The notes: generated from the letters alone by a model not told the origin. Shown: positions 24,452 through 34,181, numbered from the stretch's first letter. The stretch is DNA of 64,000 nucleotides from Alkalicoccus urumqiensis (GCF_002993335.1 NZ_PVNS01000010.1:62001-126000), one strand, 5' to 3'. Program-made: numbers and translations.

Positions 24452-26164
24452 GTGGGAAGCAAATGGAGTATTACCGGAAAAATCAATATGCTCGTATTCT
24501 CTATTCTGACAGTGACAGCAGGACTGCTTGCCCTGGTTGTGTATGTTCAGGTGACGGAAGGCATCAAATCTCAGGCTGCTGAGAAAGCAGCCGGGGATCT
24601 GGCCACTACATACGCCTACCTGGATGAAGCACTGGACGGGGAGTGGCAGGTGCAAAATGGGGAGCTGTATAAAGGGGATATCCGGCTGAATGAGAATTTC
24701 GAGTTAATCGATGAAATCGGCAGCTGGATTGACGGAACCGTAACCGTTTTCCAGCAGGATACACGAGTCGCGACAAATGTTGAAGTAGAAGGAGAACGAG
24801 CAGTAGGTACACAGGTTTCTGACGAAGTGGCTGAAGTGGTGCTGAATCAGGGGGAGACGTTCTACGGAGAAGCAGATGTCGTCGGAACTCCTTATCAGAC
24901 CGCCTATCGTCCACTGGAAAATGAAGCAGGGGATATTATCGGCATCTGGTATGTCGGGGCATCGGAAGGACAGGTTCAGGAAACGGTCACTTCTATAATG
25001 ACAGTATTTCTTCTCGTTCTCGCAGGCGTTTTTCTCGCAGCGGCACTGGTGACTTACTTCTTTATGCGTTCGTTAAAACGACGTCTGAAAGGACTGAGCA
25101 GTGTAATGGAAGCGGCGGGACGCGGAGATTTCACAAAGGAACTGCCGGTGGAAACGAAAGATGAGATTGGGGTCGTGGCAGAATCGTATCATCAAATGAG
25201 AGAGCAGCTGCAGCGGCTTCTCGGCAAGGTAAGCGAAGCTTCCTCGGAAGTCGCTTCTTCATCTGCTCAGCTGTCTGCAAGCTCCAGCGAAACGAGTGAT
25301 GCGACGAATGCGATTGCGGAGGCGATTCAGACGGTGGCTGGAGATTCGGAGAAGCAGCTTCATTTTACAAAAGATACATCAGAAATGATGACGGATACCG
25401 AACAGCATCTAAAAACGATGGCAAGCCGGATCAGTGACATGAACACGACGGCTGATGAGATGAAAAACGAAGCAGGGAAGGGGACCGAAGTCATTCATCG
25501 GAGCGTCAAAGAGATGGAGCAGGTTCAGCATCAGACCGAAGTGCTGGAAGGAAAGCTTGAGGCTTTGGTGGAAAAATCGAGCAGTATCGGGGAAATTATA
25601 CAAATGATCACGTCGGTTTCGGAACAGACGAACCTCCTGGCATTAAATGCGGCCATTGAAGCTGCCCGGGCCGGCGAGCATGGAAAAGGATTTGCCGTAG
25701 TGGCAGAAGAAGTACGAAAGCTTGCAGAACAGTCGAGTGCCTCTGCGGGGGAAATCGAGACGATGATTGAGGATATCAGGGCAGTTATTTCTGAATCTGA
25801 AAAAGAAATGGCTCAAAATCGAAGCACGGTTGCTTCCGGAGCAGCTGCCGTCGAAGAAGCAGGGGGAAGTTTCGAGCGGATCCGGAGGAAAATTGAGCAG
25901 ACAAACAGTGCCGTGCAGGATGTCACGGAAGCGGTCGGTCAAATGGAAAATAGAGTGCAGAAAGGACGGGAGGCTGTGTCTTCGACAGAGGCTGTGGCGG
26001 AAACGACCGCCGGGCATACGCAGAATATTGCCGCTTCCGCTGAAGAGCAGCTTGCTTCGATGGAAGAAGTGCATGCTTCCGCGGAAAGGCTCAGCTACAT
26101 GGCAGACCGTCTTCAGGAGGAAATGAACACATTCCATTTCGAAAAAGGGGAAGGTGTTGCATAG
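24452..26164 (+). CDS. Methyl-accepting chemotaxis protein with extracellular Cache domain
   Basis: A 570-residue receptor: transmembrane helix 1 (about residues 10-30), extracellular single Cache-type sensor (about 35-175, including [17 protein letters not shown] and [20 protein letters not shown]), transmembrane helix 2 (about 180-205), HAMP (about 205-260), and signalling domain with the tip [18 protein letters not shown] from about residue 391. The Cache is of the sCache_3-type that binds small organic acids in known receptors; its ligand here is unknown. It starts at GTG 24452 after AGGGGG. Signals to CheA/CheW encoded elsewhere. Confidence 0.92.
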   Translation: MGSKWSITGKINMLVFSILTVTAGLLALVVYVQVTEGIKSQAAEKAAGDLATTYAYLDEALDGEWQVQNGELYKGDIRLNENFELIDEIGSWIDGTVTVFQQDTRVATNVEVEGERAVGTQVSDEVAEVVLNQGETFYGEADVVGTPYQTAYRPLENEAGDIIGIWYVGASEGQVQETVTSIMTVFLLVLAGVFLAAALVTYFFMRSLKRRLKGLSSVMEAAGRGDFTKELPVETKDEIGVVAESYHQMREQLQRLLGKVSEASSEVASSSAQLSASSSETSDATNAIAEAIQTVAGDSEKQLHFTKDTSEMMTDTEQHLKTMASRISDMNTTADEMKNEAGKGTEVIHRSVKEMEQVQHQTEVLEGKLEALVEKSSSIGEIIQMITSVSEQTNLLALNAAIEAARAGEHGKGFAVVAEEVRKLAEQSSASAGEIETMIEDIRAVISESEKEMAQNRSTVASGAAAVEEAGGSFERIRRKIEQTNSAVQDVTEAVGQMENRVQKGREAVSSTEAVAETTAGHTQNIAASAEEQLASMEEVHASAERLSYMADRLQEEMNTFHFEKGEGVA

Positions 26165-26217
26165 AACAGGCCCACCCTCTATGATTAATGGAGAAGAAAT
26201 GAGAGGGGTGTCTGTTC

Positions 26218-27177
26218 GTGCAGCTGGAATTTATAAAAGTGCATGGGTCGAAGAATGATTTTGTATTAATTGATGAAATGGAAGGCACAGCGCTTTCGGA
26301 AGAGCAGCTCCGGGATATTTCCCGGGAGCTTTCCCGCCGGGACGGTGCCATCGGCTCAGATGGGCTTCTTGCTGTTCTGCCGAGCACGTCGGGGGACGCA
26401 CAGATGCGCATGTTCAACAGCGACGGCAGTGAAGCAGAAATGTGCGGCAACGGTCTGCGCTGTGCAGCACGTTATGCCGCTGAAAAATTGGGCCGGGAAG
26501 AGCTCGTCATGGAGACGATGAAAGCCGATCTGAACTGTGCCAAAGTTCCGGATGTGTTCGATGGTGTCCAAACGTATGAAGTAGCGATTGAGCCGGTCTC
26601 CCTTGTGCCGCAGGAGGTACCGATCAACCGGGAGAAAGATGTACGCGGGGAGGTACTTCCAGAACTGAAAAGTGAGCGCCGGTTTACAGCGCTGAGCGTA
26701 CCGAATCCGCATCTCGTCACCATTGTCGATGCGGTCGATGATGAGGAAGTAGAGGAAGTCGGCCGGAGAGCGAATGAAGCTTCGGAGCTGATGCCTAACG
26801 GCACGAATGTCAGCTTCGTTCAAATTCTTGATGATCACACGATTTTTGTACGTACCTATGAACGCGGTGTCGGCCTGACGAATGCGTGCGGAACGGCGAT
26901 GTCTGCCTCTACACTGACAGCAGTGCTGCATGGGCATGTTCCTGCCGGGGACGTCATCACGGTTATTAACCGCGGCGGGATGGTGCAGACCGTTGTGCTC
27001 GGGGAAGAAAGGAGCTGGCGCATCCGTCTCCGTGGGAACGCCACCGTAGAAGGGGCCGGCACGGTACTTTTTCATGAAGACGGCAGGGCGGAACTCATTC
27101 ACTATGAAGAATTTGAAGACGAGCAGGATGCTTACAGCCGTATGGTGTCCGCTGCTTCAGCTTCAAGGCAGCGGTAA
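26218..27177 (+). CDS. dapF: Diaminopimelate epimerase
   Basis: Converts LL- to meso-diaminopimelate for lysine and peptidoglycan. Cofactor-independent, with two active-site Cys: EAEMCGNGLRC (about residue 74) and TNACGTAMSAS (about residue 223), both present. At 319 residues it is about 35 longer than typical DapF because of a charged C-terminal extension (HYEEFEDEQDAYSRM). It starts at GTG 26218 after GAGAGGGGTG. It stands apart from other lysine genes. A terminator follows. Confidence 0.94.
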   Translation: MQLEFIKVHGSKNDFVLIDEMEGTALSEEQLRDISRELSRRDGAIGSDGLLAVLPSTSGDAQMRMFNSDGSEAEMCGNGLRCAARYAAEKLGREELVMETMKADLNCAKVPDVFDGVQTYEVAIEPVSLVPQEVPINREKDVRGEVLPELKSERRFTALSVPNPHLVTIVDAVDDEEVEEVGRRANEASELMPNGTNVSFVQILDDHTIFVRTYERGVGLTNACGTAMSASTLTAVLHGHVPAGDVITVINRGGMVQTVVLGEERSWRIRLRGNATVEGAGTVLFHEDGRAELIHYEEFEDEQDAYSRMVSAASASRQR

Positions 27178-27195
27178 TTCCATACAAACGACCGA

Positions 27196-27234
27196 AACTG
27201 TCTGTGCGGCCCCGGGCCCTGCAGGCAGTTTTTT
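27196..27234 (+). terminator. Terminator of dapF
   Basis: AACTGTCTG (27196-27204) pairs with CAGGCAGTT (27222-27230), with an inner GGCCCC/GGGCC pairing, followed by T residues. Confidence 0.85.
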
Positions 27235-27263
27235 GCAGGGAAATCTGTACAAGCGGAACCGGA

Positions 27264-27524
27264 TTATATGAATGGGGAGAATAGAAGAACGGCTGCTGCA
27301 AGAAGTAAAGCACTCCCCGCCGTTCCGGCAACGAGGTACATGCTTTTCCCGTCAGCATACCAGGCTGCAAAAGCGGTGGCGAAACCGCCGGACGAAAGAA
27401 GCGTGAGAAGGGCTGCCTGTACGACCTCAGGCATTCCGAGCGGAAGTATGATTATAAAGAATCCTGCGGATAGAAAAAGGATCAGCAGTATCGAAGCTGT
27501 TCGTCCCCAGTTACTAATAGGCAA
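27264..27524 (-). CDS. Hypothetical three-helix membrane protein
   Basis: An 86-residue hydrophobic protein starting at TTG 27524 (MPISNWGRTASILLILFLSA), with AAAGGA eight bases upstream. Three membrane helices cover about residues 11-30, 32-55 and 60-83. No family recognised. Reading further upstream would run through the 15-T tract and give an artificial Lys-rich start. Confidence 0.6.
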   Translation of the reverse strand: MPISNWGRTASILLILFLSAGFFIIILPLGMPEVVQAALLTLLSSGGFATAFAAWYADGKSMYLVAGTAGSALLLAAAVLLFSPFI

Positions 27525-27555
27525 AGCGGTTCTTCCTTTCGTTTTTTTTTTTTTT

Positions 27556-27564
27556 TGGTATAAT
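27556..27564 (+). promoter_or_regulatory. Extended -10 promoter element after a T15 tract
   Basis: TGG TATAAT (27556-27564) is an extended -10 motif immediately after 15 consecutive T (27542-27556). No good -35 is visible, as expected for extended -10 promoters. It would transcribe the 27597 gene. Confidence 0.6.
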
Positions 27565-27596
27565 TCTGGAAGGAATAGTGCAGTAGAAAGGAGCCA

Positions 27597-27800
27597 GTGA
27601 TGCATTACAGTCTATTGTTATTTATGTTTGTTCCGGCGCTGCTGACGTTTCTGATTTATCAGGAGCAGGCAGGCATCGAATTATTTTTCCACCCGGATAT
27701 CATTATGAATGCTCTCCTCGGCGGGATTTTTTACCTGCTGCTGGAGCTGCACCGCGGAACTGTGGATACACGCGGAAAGGAACAGAAAAACAGATCGTGA
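27597..27800 (+). CDS. Hypothetical small membrane protein
   Basis: A 67-residue protein with two membrane helices (about residues 4-20 and 34-52) and a charged tail (RGTVDTRGKEQKNRS). It may start at GTG 27597 or the ATG directly after; AAAGGAG lies upstream. It is preceded by an extended -10 motif and followed by a strong terminator, which supports expression. Function unknown. Confidence 0.62.
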   Translation: MMHYSLLLFMFVPALLTFLIYQEQAGIELFFHPDIIMNALLGGIFYLLLELHRGTVDTRGKEQKNRS

Positions 27801-27801
27801 G

Positions 27802-27839
27802 AAAAAGGCAGCCGGGAGCTTTTCCCGGCTGCCTTTTTC
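27802..27839. terminator. Bidirectional terminator
   Basis: AAAAAGGCAGCCGGGA pairs with TCCCGGCTGCCTTTTT around a short loop; T tracts on both strands. It separates the small membrane protein gene from the convergent aldo/keto reductase. Confidence 0.94.
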
Positions 27840-27846
27840 ATCGCTG

Positions 27847-28671
27847 TCAGCGTTTATTCATTTCGGCCGGTTTCGGTCCTTTGCGGATACCGCGGTCGAG
27901 GTTGTGGATGATTTCCATCTCGTCGTCTGTAAGTTCGAAATCAAAAACATCGATGTTTTCTTTAATCCGGGACGGTGTCACGGACTTTGGAATGACGATC
28001 GTTTTATTCTGCAGGTGCCAGCGGAGAATAACCTGGGCACCGGTTTTACCGTGGTCGTCAGCAATATTCTTCACGACCGGGTGATTCAGCACTTCGCCGC
28101 CCTGCATCAGAGGACTCCATGCCTCGACATAAATGTCATTCTCATGACAGAACGTCTTCAGTTCATCCTGTGCGAGAAATGGATGGCACTCCACCTGGTT
28201 CAGCACCGGCTTTACGTCACACTCATCCAGCAGGCGCTGGAGATGATCAGCGTCAAAGTTGCACACACCGATCGCTTTCACTTTTCCGTCATGATAGAGT
28301 TTCTCCATCGCTTTAAACGTCTCAACGTAATCATCGAATTCCGGCGTCGGCCAGTGGATCAGGTAGAGGTCTACGTAATCGAGACCGAGCCGCTCAAGTG
28401 ATTCATCAAACGCCCGGAGTGTGTTGTCATACCCCTGGTCGGAGTTCCACACCTTTGTTGTGATGAAAAGATCTTCACGCGGAACGTCCACTTCTTTCAG
28501 CGCGCGGCCGACCCCGTTTTCGTTTTTATATATCATGGCTGTGTCAATCGAGCGGTAACCGGCTTTTACCGCCTCTTTTACCGCTTCTGTTGCTTCATCA
28601 TCGCCGACCTGCCAGACTCCAAAGCCCAGCTGCGGCATTTTCACTCCGTTATTCAGCGTTACATAATCCAT
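27847..28671 (-). CDS. Aldo/keto reductase (YtbE/YvgN type)
   Basis: A 274-residue AKR5-like enzyme (methylglyoxal and 2,5-diketogluconate reductase relatives). Motifs: MPQLGFGVWQVGDDEA, GYRSIDTAMIYKNENGVG with Asp and Tyr, LFITTKVWN with Lys, VDLYLIHWPTP with His, and IPKSVTPSRIKENIDVFDF for NADPH binding. ATG 28671 has AAGGAGG nine bases upstream. Not closely similar to the other aldo/keto reductase at 22069, which is from another AKR branch. Confidence 0.92.
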   Translation of the reverse strand: MDYVTLNNGVKMPQLGFGVWQVGDDEATEAVKEAVKAGYRSIDTAMIYKNENGVGRALKEVDVPREDLFITTKVWNSDQGYDNTLRAFDESLERLGLDYVDLYLIHWPTPEFDDYVETFKAMEKLYHDGKVKAIGVCNFDADHLQRLLDECDVKPVLNQVECHPFLAQDELKTFCHENDIYVEAWSPLMQGGEVLNHPVVKNIADDHGKTGAQVILRWHLQNKTIVIPKSVTPSRIKENIDVFDFELTDDEMEIIHNLDRGIRKGPKPAEMNKR

Positions 28672-28720
28672 ATTCAAAACCCTCCTTCGTCGGTTTGCCT
28701 ATTCCCTGCAGGTAAAAGGA

Positions 28721-29434
28721 TCAAACGTCGTCTGCAACTGCTGCAGCAAGAGCCACGTGAACCATCTCGTTGAACGTTTCCTGGCGCTCCTGGGAAGAAG
28801 TCTCTTCGCCTGTAATGATATGGTCACTGACCGTCAATACCGACAGCGCCTGCACGCCGAATCTTGCCGCGAGCGTGTACAGGGCGGAAGATTCCATTTC
28901 AACTGCAAGCACCTGGTGACGCGCGAGCATCGGGATCAGGTCTTTGTCTTCATTGTAGAAAATGTCGCTTGTGAAGACGTTGCCGACGTTCACAGACAAT
29001 CCCTGTGCCACAGCGCCGTCATACGCTTTTTTCAAGAGAGAGAAGTCAGCGGTCGGGGCGAAATCAATTCCCTTGAACTCATGCTGATTCACGCCGGAAT
29101 TCGTCGTGGCACTCATACCGAGGATGACGTCGCGTACTTTCACGTCTTTTTGAATAGCTCCGCACGTGCCGACACGGATCAGCTTTTTCACACCGAACTC
29201 ATTAATCAGTTCATGCGCGTAAATAGAAATGGACGGAACGCCCATGCCGGTGCCCTGTACCGATACGCGCTTTCCTTTGTACGTGCCTGTAAACCCGTAC
29301 ATGCCGCGGACATCGTTATATTTTACCGCATCCTCCAGAAAGTTTTCTGCGATATACTGTGCGCGCAGCGGATCTCCTGGAAGCAGAATCGCTTCTGCAA
29401 TATCTCCTTGATTGGCTCCAATATGTACACTCAT
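28721..29434 (-). CDS. deoD: Purine nucleoside phosphorylase DeoD type
   Basis: Hexameric PNP that splits (deoxy)nucleosides such as adenosine and inosine with phosphate. The 237 residues include [20 protein letters not shown] with the phosphate-binding [27 protein letters not shown] with the nucleoside-binding Met-Glu, and [14 protein letters not shown] with the catalytic Asp. Length matches B. subtilis DeoD. Together with mtnN it supports purine salvage. AAGGAG lies upstream of the ATG. Confidence 0.95.
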   Translation of the reverse strand: MSVHIGANQGDIAEAILLPGDPLRAQYIAENFLEDAVKYNDVRGMYGFTGTYKGKRVSVQGTGMGVPSISIYAHELINEFGVKKLIRVGTCGAIQKDVKVRDVILGMSATTNSGVNQHEFKGIDFAPTADFSLLKKAYDGAVAQGLSVNVGNVFTSDIFYNEDKDLIPMLARHQVLAVEMESSALYTLAARFGVQALSVLTVSDHIITGEETSSQERQETFNEMVHVALAAAVADDV

Positions 29435-29594
29435 TGTATCCAGCTCCTTTTCGTCAACTAGGCAGAAAGCACCTGTAACGCTAATTTATCACAACCGGGA
29501 TAGGGAATCAAAAGGGAGGCGCTTCCATTCTGGCAGGGAACGGAAAAATGAGGTATACTAATTGGTAGAATCGTGGAAATGAGGGAACGCGACT

Positions 29595-30659
29595 ATGGAA
29601 GTGTGTGACATCCGCTATGGTGCCGTACAGGTGCTTGACCGTTCACTGGCAGAAGATATCGTTTCCGCAGGCGGTACCGTCCTGCTCCGGTCAGGTACTA
29701 TTCTGCACGCAAGACATCTGGAATTACTATTAAAACACGGAATCAATCAGGTGCGGGTGGAAGGCTGGTCTCCGATGAGCGATCAGCTGGAGTGGAAATT
29801 TCATGAAGAAGCACCGTTGTTCAGTACGCACTACCAGACTGTTTTTTCTTCACTCGAAACGCTTTTTGAGGAGGTCGGGAGAGGGGAGACGCCCGATGCG
29901 GAAGAGACTGTCAAAAGTTTTGACACACTCGTTCAGGATGCATTGAGCCACCAGCGCGTCTACCTGGTTCTTCAGCAGATCCGCGGCCATGATATGTACA
30001 CGTACCGCCACAGCATTCATGTCGGCCTCTGGTGCGCGCTCATTGCCAGGATTAACGGCTACAATGAAGAAGATGTTCTGGAATTCGGCCGTGCCGGGCT
30101 GCTTCATGATATCGGAAAACTCCGTATTCCAAAACACATCATTCAGAAAAAAGGATCGCTGACCGATGAAGAATTCGCAGAAATTAAGCGCCACCCGGAG
30201 TATGGTGTGGAATTATTAGAGCCGAAAGGCTATTCTTCCCTTATCCTGGACGGCACGCTGCTGCATCATGAACGACTGGATGGATCCGGCTATCCGTTCG
30301 GCCGGAAAGCAAAAGATCTGCCGCCTGCTGCCCGTATAACCGGGGTGGCAGACGTGTATGACGCTGTTTCATCAGACCGGCCGTATCAGCAGCGGCGGTC
30401 CCCGCTTTCTGCGCTGCAGCTGATAGCCGACGAGTTATACAGCGGCAGGCTCTGCGGTGTTTTCGGCTATCCGTTTGTCTCCCATATGCTGAAAGCCTAC
30501 GTAGGGGCGGATGTGCTGCTGTCTGACGGCAGAACCGGGCATATCCTCCGGATTCCGATGGAAGCGATCGAGTCGCCGGTTATTCTTTCCGGCACGACGA
30601 TTATCAATCTGAAGGATGAAGCAGACCTCCGCATATTGGATATCGTGGAAAAACAATAG
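29595..30659 (+). CDS. HD-GYP domain protein, probable c-di-GMP phosphodiesterase
   Basis: A 354-residue cytoplasmic protein. The N-terminal about 120 residues are a small helical DUF3391-like region without a receiver. The HD-GYP domain (about 135-300) shows RHSIHVGLWCALIA, LLHDIGKLRIPKHI, HHERLDGSGYPFG (the GYP motif) and RITGVADVYDAVSSDRPYQ, all metal ligands present. Such enzymes hydrolyse c-di-GMP to GMP. The C-terminal tail of about 50 residues resembles a beta-rich PilZ-less extension. A TATACT lies upstream. It has its own terminator. Confidence 0.92.
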   Translation: MEVCDIRYGAVQVLDRSLAEDIVSAGGTVLLRSGTILHARHLELLLKHGINQVRVEGWSPMSDQLEWKFHEEAPLFSTHYQTVFSSLETLFEEVGRGETPDAEETVKSFDTLVQDALSHQRVYLVLQQIRGHDMYTYRHSIHVGLWCALIARINGYNEEDVLEFGRAGLLHDIGKLRIPKHIIQKKGSLTDEEFAEIKRHPEYGVELLEPKGYSSLILDGTLLHHERLDGSGYPFGRKAKDLPPAARITGVADVYDAVSSDRPYQQRRSPLSALQLIADELYSGRLCGVFGYPFVSHMLKAYVGADVLLSDGRTGHILRIPMEAIESPVILSGTTIINLKDEADLRILDIVEKQ

Positions 30660-30690
30660 CAGGCACTCCCATCACGGGGGTGCCTGTTTT
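30660..30690 (+). terminator. Terminator of the HD-GYP gene
   Basis: CAGGCACTCCC (30660-30670) pairs with GGGGGTGCCTG (30676-30686), one G-U pair, followed by four T. Confidence 0.9.
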
Positions 30691-30731
30691 CTCTGTGATC
30701 CGTTACAACCGGCAGTTGTAAAGACTGCCGG

Positions 30732-33257
30732 TCAGCTGATTTCCAGAAGCTCTTCGACAATCAGACCGGTCGGCACTTCCGGATGCCGGAGCTGCCTGAT
30801 ATGTGCTTCTTCCAGAATAGCTGAAAAGGAAGGGCCCGGCTTCCTGCCGGCATCGATCAGGTGCTGACCACGGATCCATTCTTTTACCCGGACACGGCGG
30901 CGCAGGTAATCGAGGGCTGCATGCCGCTCTTCCGGCTCCATTAGACAAACAGCGGGAAGAATCCAGCCGATCCGGTAATCATGAAAGCGCCGGTGGAATC
31001 CGGCGAGTGTGTTTTCCTGGCCGGGTGAAAGCCAGCGTTTCCAGCAGGCCAGCAGCTGCTCCTCCGCTTTATACACCGCCAGCTTTTCGAGAGAATCCAG
31101 CTCTGTCCGGCTGCAGTAAAGGAGGATTCTGCTGAGCCATCCGCTCCGCTCGTCAAAAATACGTTCGAGACGCGTAAGAGCGCCGAGCCGTCTTTTTGCT
31201 TCCTCAAGTGAAACAGGGGAGCCGAGGAGATGCTCCTCCAGATGGAGTCTGCTGAAACTCTGGAAAGCCGCACGTGGATCGGCTTCCGTAAACAGCCGGG
31301 ATAATTCCGAAGCGAGACGTTCGCCGGAAACGGACTGAAGCAGCGGTGCTGCCTCACCTGCCAGAAACTTTGTCTGCGTGTCCATCTGAAAAGAGAATCT
31401 CGTTTCAAAGCGTACAGCCCGGAGAATCCGGGTCGGATCTTCCACAAAACTTAAGTTATACAATACCCGGATCCGCTTATCCCAGATATCCTGAAGGCCG
31501 TTGAAATAATCGGTCAGCTCGCCGAATGTATCAGGATGCAGGGAGACGGCCAGCGTGTTCATCGTAAAATCGCGCCGGAACAGATCTTCCTTCAGCGTAG
31601 ACAGCTCCACACTAGGGAGTGCTGCTGGAAAATCATAGTATTCCGTACGGGCACTCGTCAGATCAACATGGACATGCTCAGGCGTTACCCAGGTGGCGGT
31701 GCGGAACGTTTCATGCGGCCGGACACGTCCACCGAATTGTCCCCGAAGAATTTCTGCAAACGAAATCGCGTCACCCTCAATCACAACATCGAGATCTTCA
31801 TTCGCTCTGCCAAGAAAAATATCCCGGACGATCCCTCCGATGAGATAAAGCTGGAGTGAGGAAGCTGCAGCGGTTTCCCCAATCGTGCGGAGAAGGTGGA
31901 TGGCGTCCGCCGGAAGCACACGTTCAAGCGTTTTTGTCACCTGCCGCTTCACCGGCATCCGGGGTGCTGCTTCCGTCGGCATCCGGCCGTGCATTGCCTG
32001 AATGACGTCCGTTCTTGAAACAATGCCGATCAGTTTCTCATTCTCCAGCACCGGGAGGCGTCCGACCTGTTTTTCAATCATGAGGGAACGGACGGTCTCA
32101 AGCGTCGCCTCCGGACTCGTCGTGACAGGTGTACGCTGCATAAATCCTTTCACCGGCGCATGACCCAGCCCGTGATGAAGCGCCTTGTCCACATCCCGCC
32201 TGGAAATAACACCGATCAGCTTCTCCTCCTCGACGACCGGAAAACCGGTATGCCCATAACGGTACAGCATTTTGGAAGCCTGCTCCACAGACGTATCCGG
32301 GGCTATGACTCTGGCAGGAGACGACATCAGCGTCCGTGCAGTAAGCATCGGAGAAACGATAGCAGGAAGCTTCTTCTCCACCTCTTCCAACACGCGCGCA
32401 AACGTCCAGTCCCGGATCGTGGCGGAGGCCGCCTGGGCATGTCCGCCGCCCGAGAATCCCTCCATCAGCGGACGGAAATCGATCTGAGGCGCCTGCGCCC
32501 GGGACGTAAGAAAGATTTTCTTTCCCATCCGGGCTGCGGCAATTACGCCGTCCACGCCGGAGATCTGCAGCAGCTTCCGCGTGATGTGAGCGAGGTGTCC
32601 CGTATAAAACTCCTGCTCTGAGCGGCACAGAAGCAGCTCCACCCCCTGAATCGTGATCGGACGGCTGTGTTCAAGAAGGTCCTGAAACAGCGCCTGCTGC
32701 TCTGCCGTCAGCGGCACCTCCCGAAACTGATCGACGACCTCCAGGTTAGCGCCGTTTTCCAGAAGAAATGCTCCGGCAGAGAGGTCTCGCGGTGTCGTAC
32801 CGGGAAGCGTAAAAGACTCTGTATCCGAATAAAGCCCCAGCGCGAGAGCCGTCGCTTCAAGCGGGGAGATCGATATTTCTTTTTCCTGGAGTGATTCTGT
32901 CAAAAGTGTGACACACGCTCCCACCGGTTCACGACGGTATTCACCAAGCACCGGGAAATCCGGTTTTTCCCCGCTGTGATGATCGATCACGTGCATCACC
33001 GTTTCTTCAGGGAGCTCCGGCACCTGAGCATCCACCGTATCCGTATCCACCAGAATCACTTCCGACACATCCTCCCACGGACACTCATGCGGACGAAGAA
33101 ACGGAAATACATCCCGGTAAATCGTCAAAAAATGTTCCACCTCCGACGTCGTCCGCTGCGGCAGAACCGCCTTGGCCTCCGGATAAAGCAGCCCCGCCGC
33201 AATCATGGACGCACAAGCATCAAAATCCGCATTATTATGAGAAAGAATGATTTGCAT
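30732..33257 (-). CDS. DHH-DHHA1-CBS-CBS-tRNA nucleotidyltransferase fusion
   Basis: An 841-residue multidomain protein. Residues about 1-210: DHH phosphoesterase (SHNNADFDACASM, ILVDTDTVDA, VIDHHSG). About 215-305: DHHA1 with FSGGGHAQAASATIRD. About 310-430: two CBS domains (APDTSVEQASKMLYRYGHTG; EATLETVRSLMIEKQVGRLP). About 465 to the end: class II nucleotidyltransferase with LIGGIVRDIFLGR and EDLDVVIEGD (catalytic Asp pair), RRDFTMNTLAV and RFETRFSFQMD. Such fusions are A-adding or CC-adding tRNA enzymes, with a nanoRNase/c-di-NMP-like DHH part; B. halodurans is known to split CCA addition between two enzymes. Which base this one adds cannot be told here. Confidence 0.9.
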   Translation of the reverse strand: MQIILSHNNADFDACASMIAAGLLYPEAKAVLPQRTTSEVEHFLTIYRDVFPFLRPHECPWEDVSEVILVDTDTVDAQVPELPEETVMHVIDHHSGEKPDFPVLGEYRREPVGACVTLLTESLQEKEISISPLEATALALGLYSDTESFTLPGTTPRDLSAGAFLLENGANLEVVDQFREVPLTAEQQALFQDLLEHSRPITIQGVELLLCRSEQEFYTGHLAHITRKLLQISGVDGVIAAARMGKKIFLTSRAQAPQIDFRPLMEGFSGGGHAQAASATIRDWTFARVLEEVEKKLPAIVSPMLTARTLMSSPARVIAPDTSVEQASKMLYRYGHTGFPVVEEEKLIGVISRRDVDKALHHGLGHAPVKGFMQRTPVTTSPEATLETVRSLMIEKQVGRLPVLENEKLIGIVSRTDVIQAMHGRMPTEAAPRMPVKRQVTKTLERVLPADAIHLLRTIGETAAASSLQLYLIGGIVRDIFLGRANEDLDVVIEGDAISFAEILRGQFGGRVRPHETFRTATWVTPEHVHVDLTSARTEYYDFPAALPSVELSTLKEDLFRRDFTMNTLAVSLHPDTFGELTDYFNGLQDIWDKRIRVLYNLSFVEDPTRILRAVRFETRFSFQMDTQTKFLAGEAAPLLQSVSGERLASELSRLFTEADPRAAFQSFSRLHLEEHLLGSPVSLEEAKRRLGALTRLERIFDERSGWLSRILLYCSRTELDSLEKLAVYKAEEQLLACWKRWLSPGQENTLAGFHRRFHDYRIGWILPAVCLMEPEERHAALDYLRRRVRVKEWIRGQHLIDAGRKPGPSFSAILEEAHIRQLRHPEVPTGLIVEELLEIS

Positions 33258-33325
33258 AAAATCCCGCCTTCATCCATCAACTCGTGCTACACTTTGAGTA
33301 TATCACAGGAAAAGGAGCGTCCAGT

Positions 33326-34120
33326 TTGAAAAAAACAACCTATCAATTACTGATGGACCTCACCCATCAACCGCTGTATACAGCCATTTTGAAGCGTTCA
33401 GCAGCCTCTCCGCTGAGCAGATGGCTCATTCCTTCCTTTGCCAAAACGTATCAAATTCCGCTGGCAGAAGCCGAAAAGCCGTGGCGGGATTATGCTTCAC
33501 TGCAGGAATTTTTCAGCAGACGTCTTCACGAACCGAGGCCGGTGACAGGCATCAGTCAGGCGTGTGCAAGCCCGGTGGATGGGGCCGTGACAGCAGTAGG
33601 AACATTGGATGAAGATGTGCAGTTTTCAGTGAAAGGGAAAGTTCATGACATCCAGACGCTGCTTTCTGTATCGGACAGTGTCAGCCGGTACAGCGGAGGC
33701 GCTTTTATCGTTCTGTACCTTGCGCCGTCCGACTATCACCGGATCCATGCACCGTTAACCGGATCTGTTGTCCGCCGCTATGCATTAGGGGAGTATTCCG
33801 AGCCGGTAAATGACCTGGGTCTCCGGTTCGGTATCCAGCCGCTCGCTTCCAATTACCGGCTGATTACGGAGCTGGAGACAGCTGCCGGACGGTGCGCTGT
33901 CGTGAAGGTTGGCGCACTGAATGTCAATACGGTGGAATATACGCACATGGAGGATTCCCTTGTAAAAGGTGGGGAATTTGCCCGCTTTGCGTTCGGCTCC
34001 ACGGTCATTCTACTGTTTGAGCCGGAGCGGATGAGCTGGAAGGTGAATGAAGGAGATCACGTAAAGCAGGGGGAAACGATCGGCCACTTTAGTAAGAAGC
34101 CTGGAGAAAACCGGAATTAG
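33326..34120 (+). CDS. psd: Phosphatidylserine decarboxylase
   Basis: Makes phosphatidylethanolamine from phosphatidylserine; a membrane-associated pyruvoyl enzyme formed by self-cleavage. The 264 residues include SLQEFFSRRLHEPRPV, VSPVDG-like SPVDGAVTAVG, YLAPSDYHRIHAP with His, NVNTVEYT, and the self-processing FGSTVILLFE with the cleavage between Gly and Ser. TTG 33326 is the likely start, seven bases after AAAGGAGC; the ATG at 33284 would add 14 non-conserved residues. Divergent from the fusion gene. No pssA gene adjoins it, unlike B. subtilis. Confidence 0.94.
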   Translation: MKKTTYQLLMDLTHQPLYTAILKRSAASPLSRWLIPSFAKTYQIPLAEAEKPWRDYASLQEFFSRRLHEPRPVTGISQACASPVDGAVTAVGTLDEDVQFSVKGKVHDIQTLLSVSDSVSRYSGGAFIVLYLAPSDYHRIHAPLTGSVVRRYALGEYSEPVNDLGLRFGIQPLASNYRLITELETAAGRCAVVKVGALNVNTVEYTHMEDSLVKGGEFARFAFGSTVILLFEPERMSWKVNEGDHVKQGETIGHFSKKPGENRN

Positions 34121-34126
34121 AGCATT

Positions 34127-34165
34127 GAAAGACCGCTTTCCAGCATAGGGAAGCGGTCTTTCTGT
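34127..34165. terminator. Bidirectional terminator between psd and mrpG
   Basis: GAAAGACCGCTT (34127-34138) pairs with AAGCGGTCTTTC (34151-34162). It separates the convergent psd and the mrp operon end. Confidence 0.85.
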
Positions 34166-34181
34166 ATCCGGTTCAATCCTT

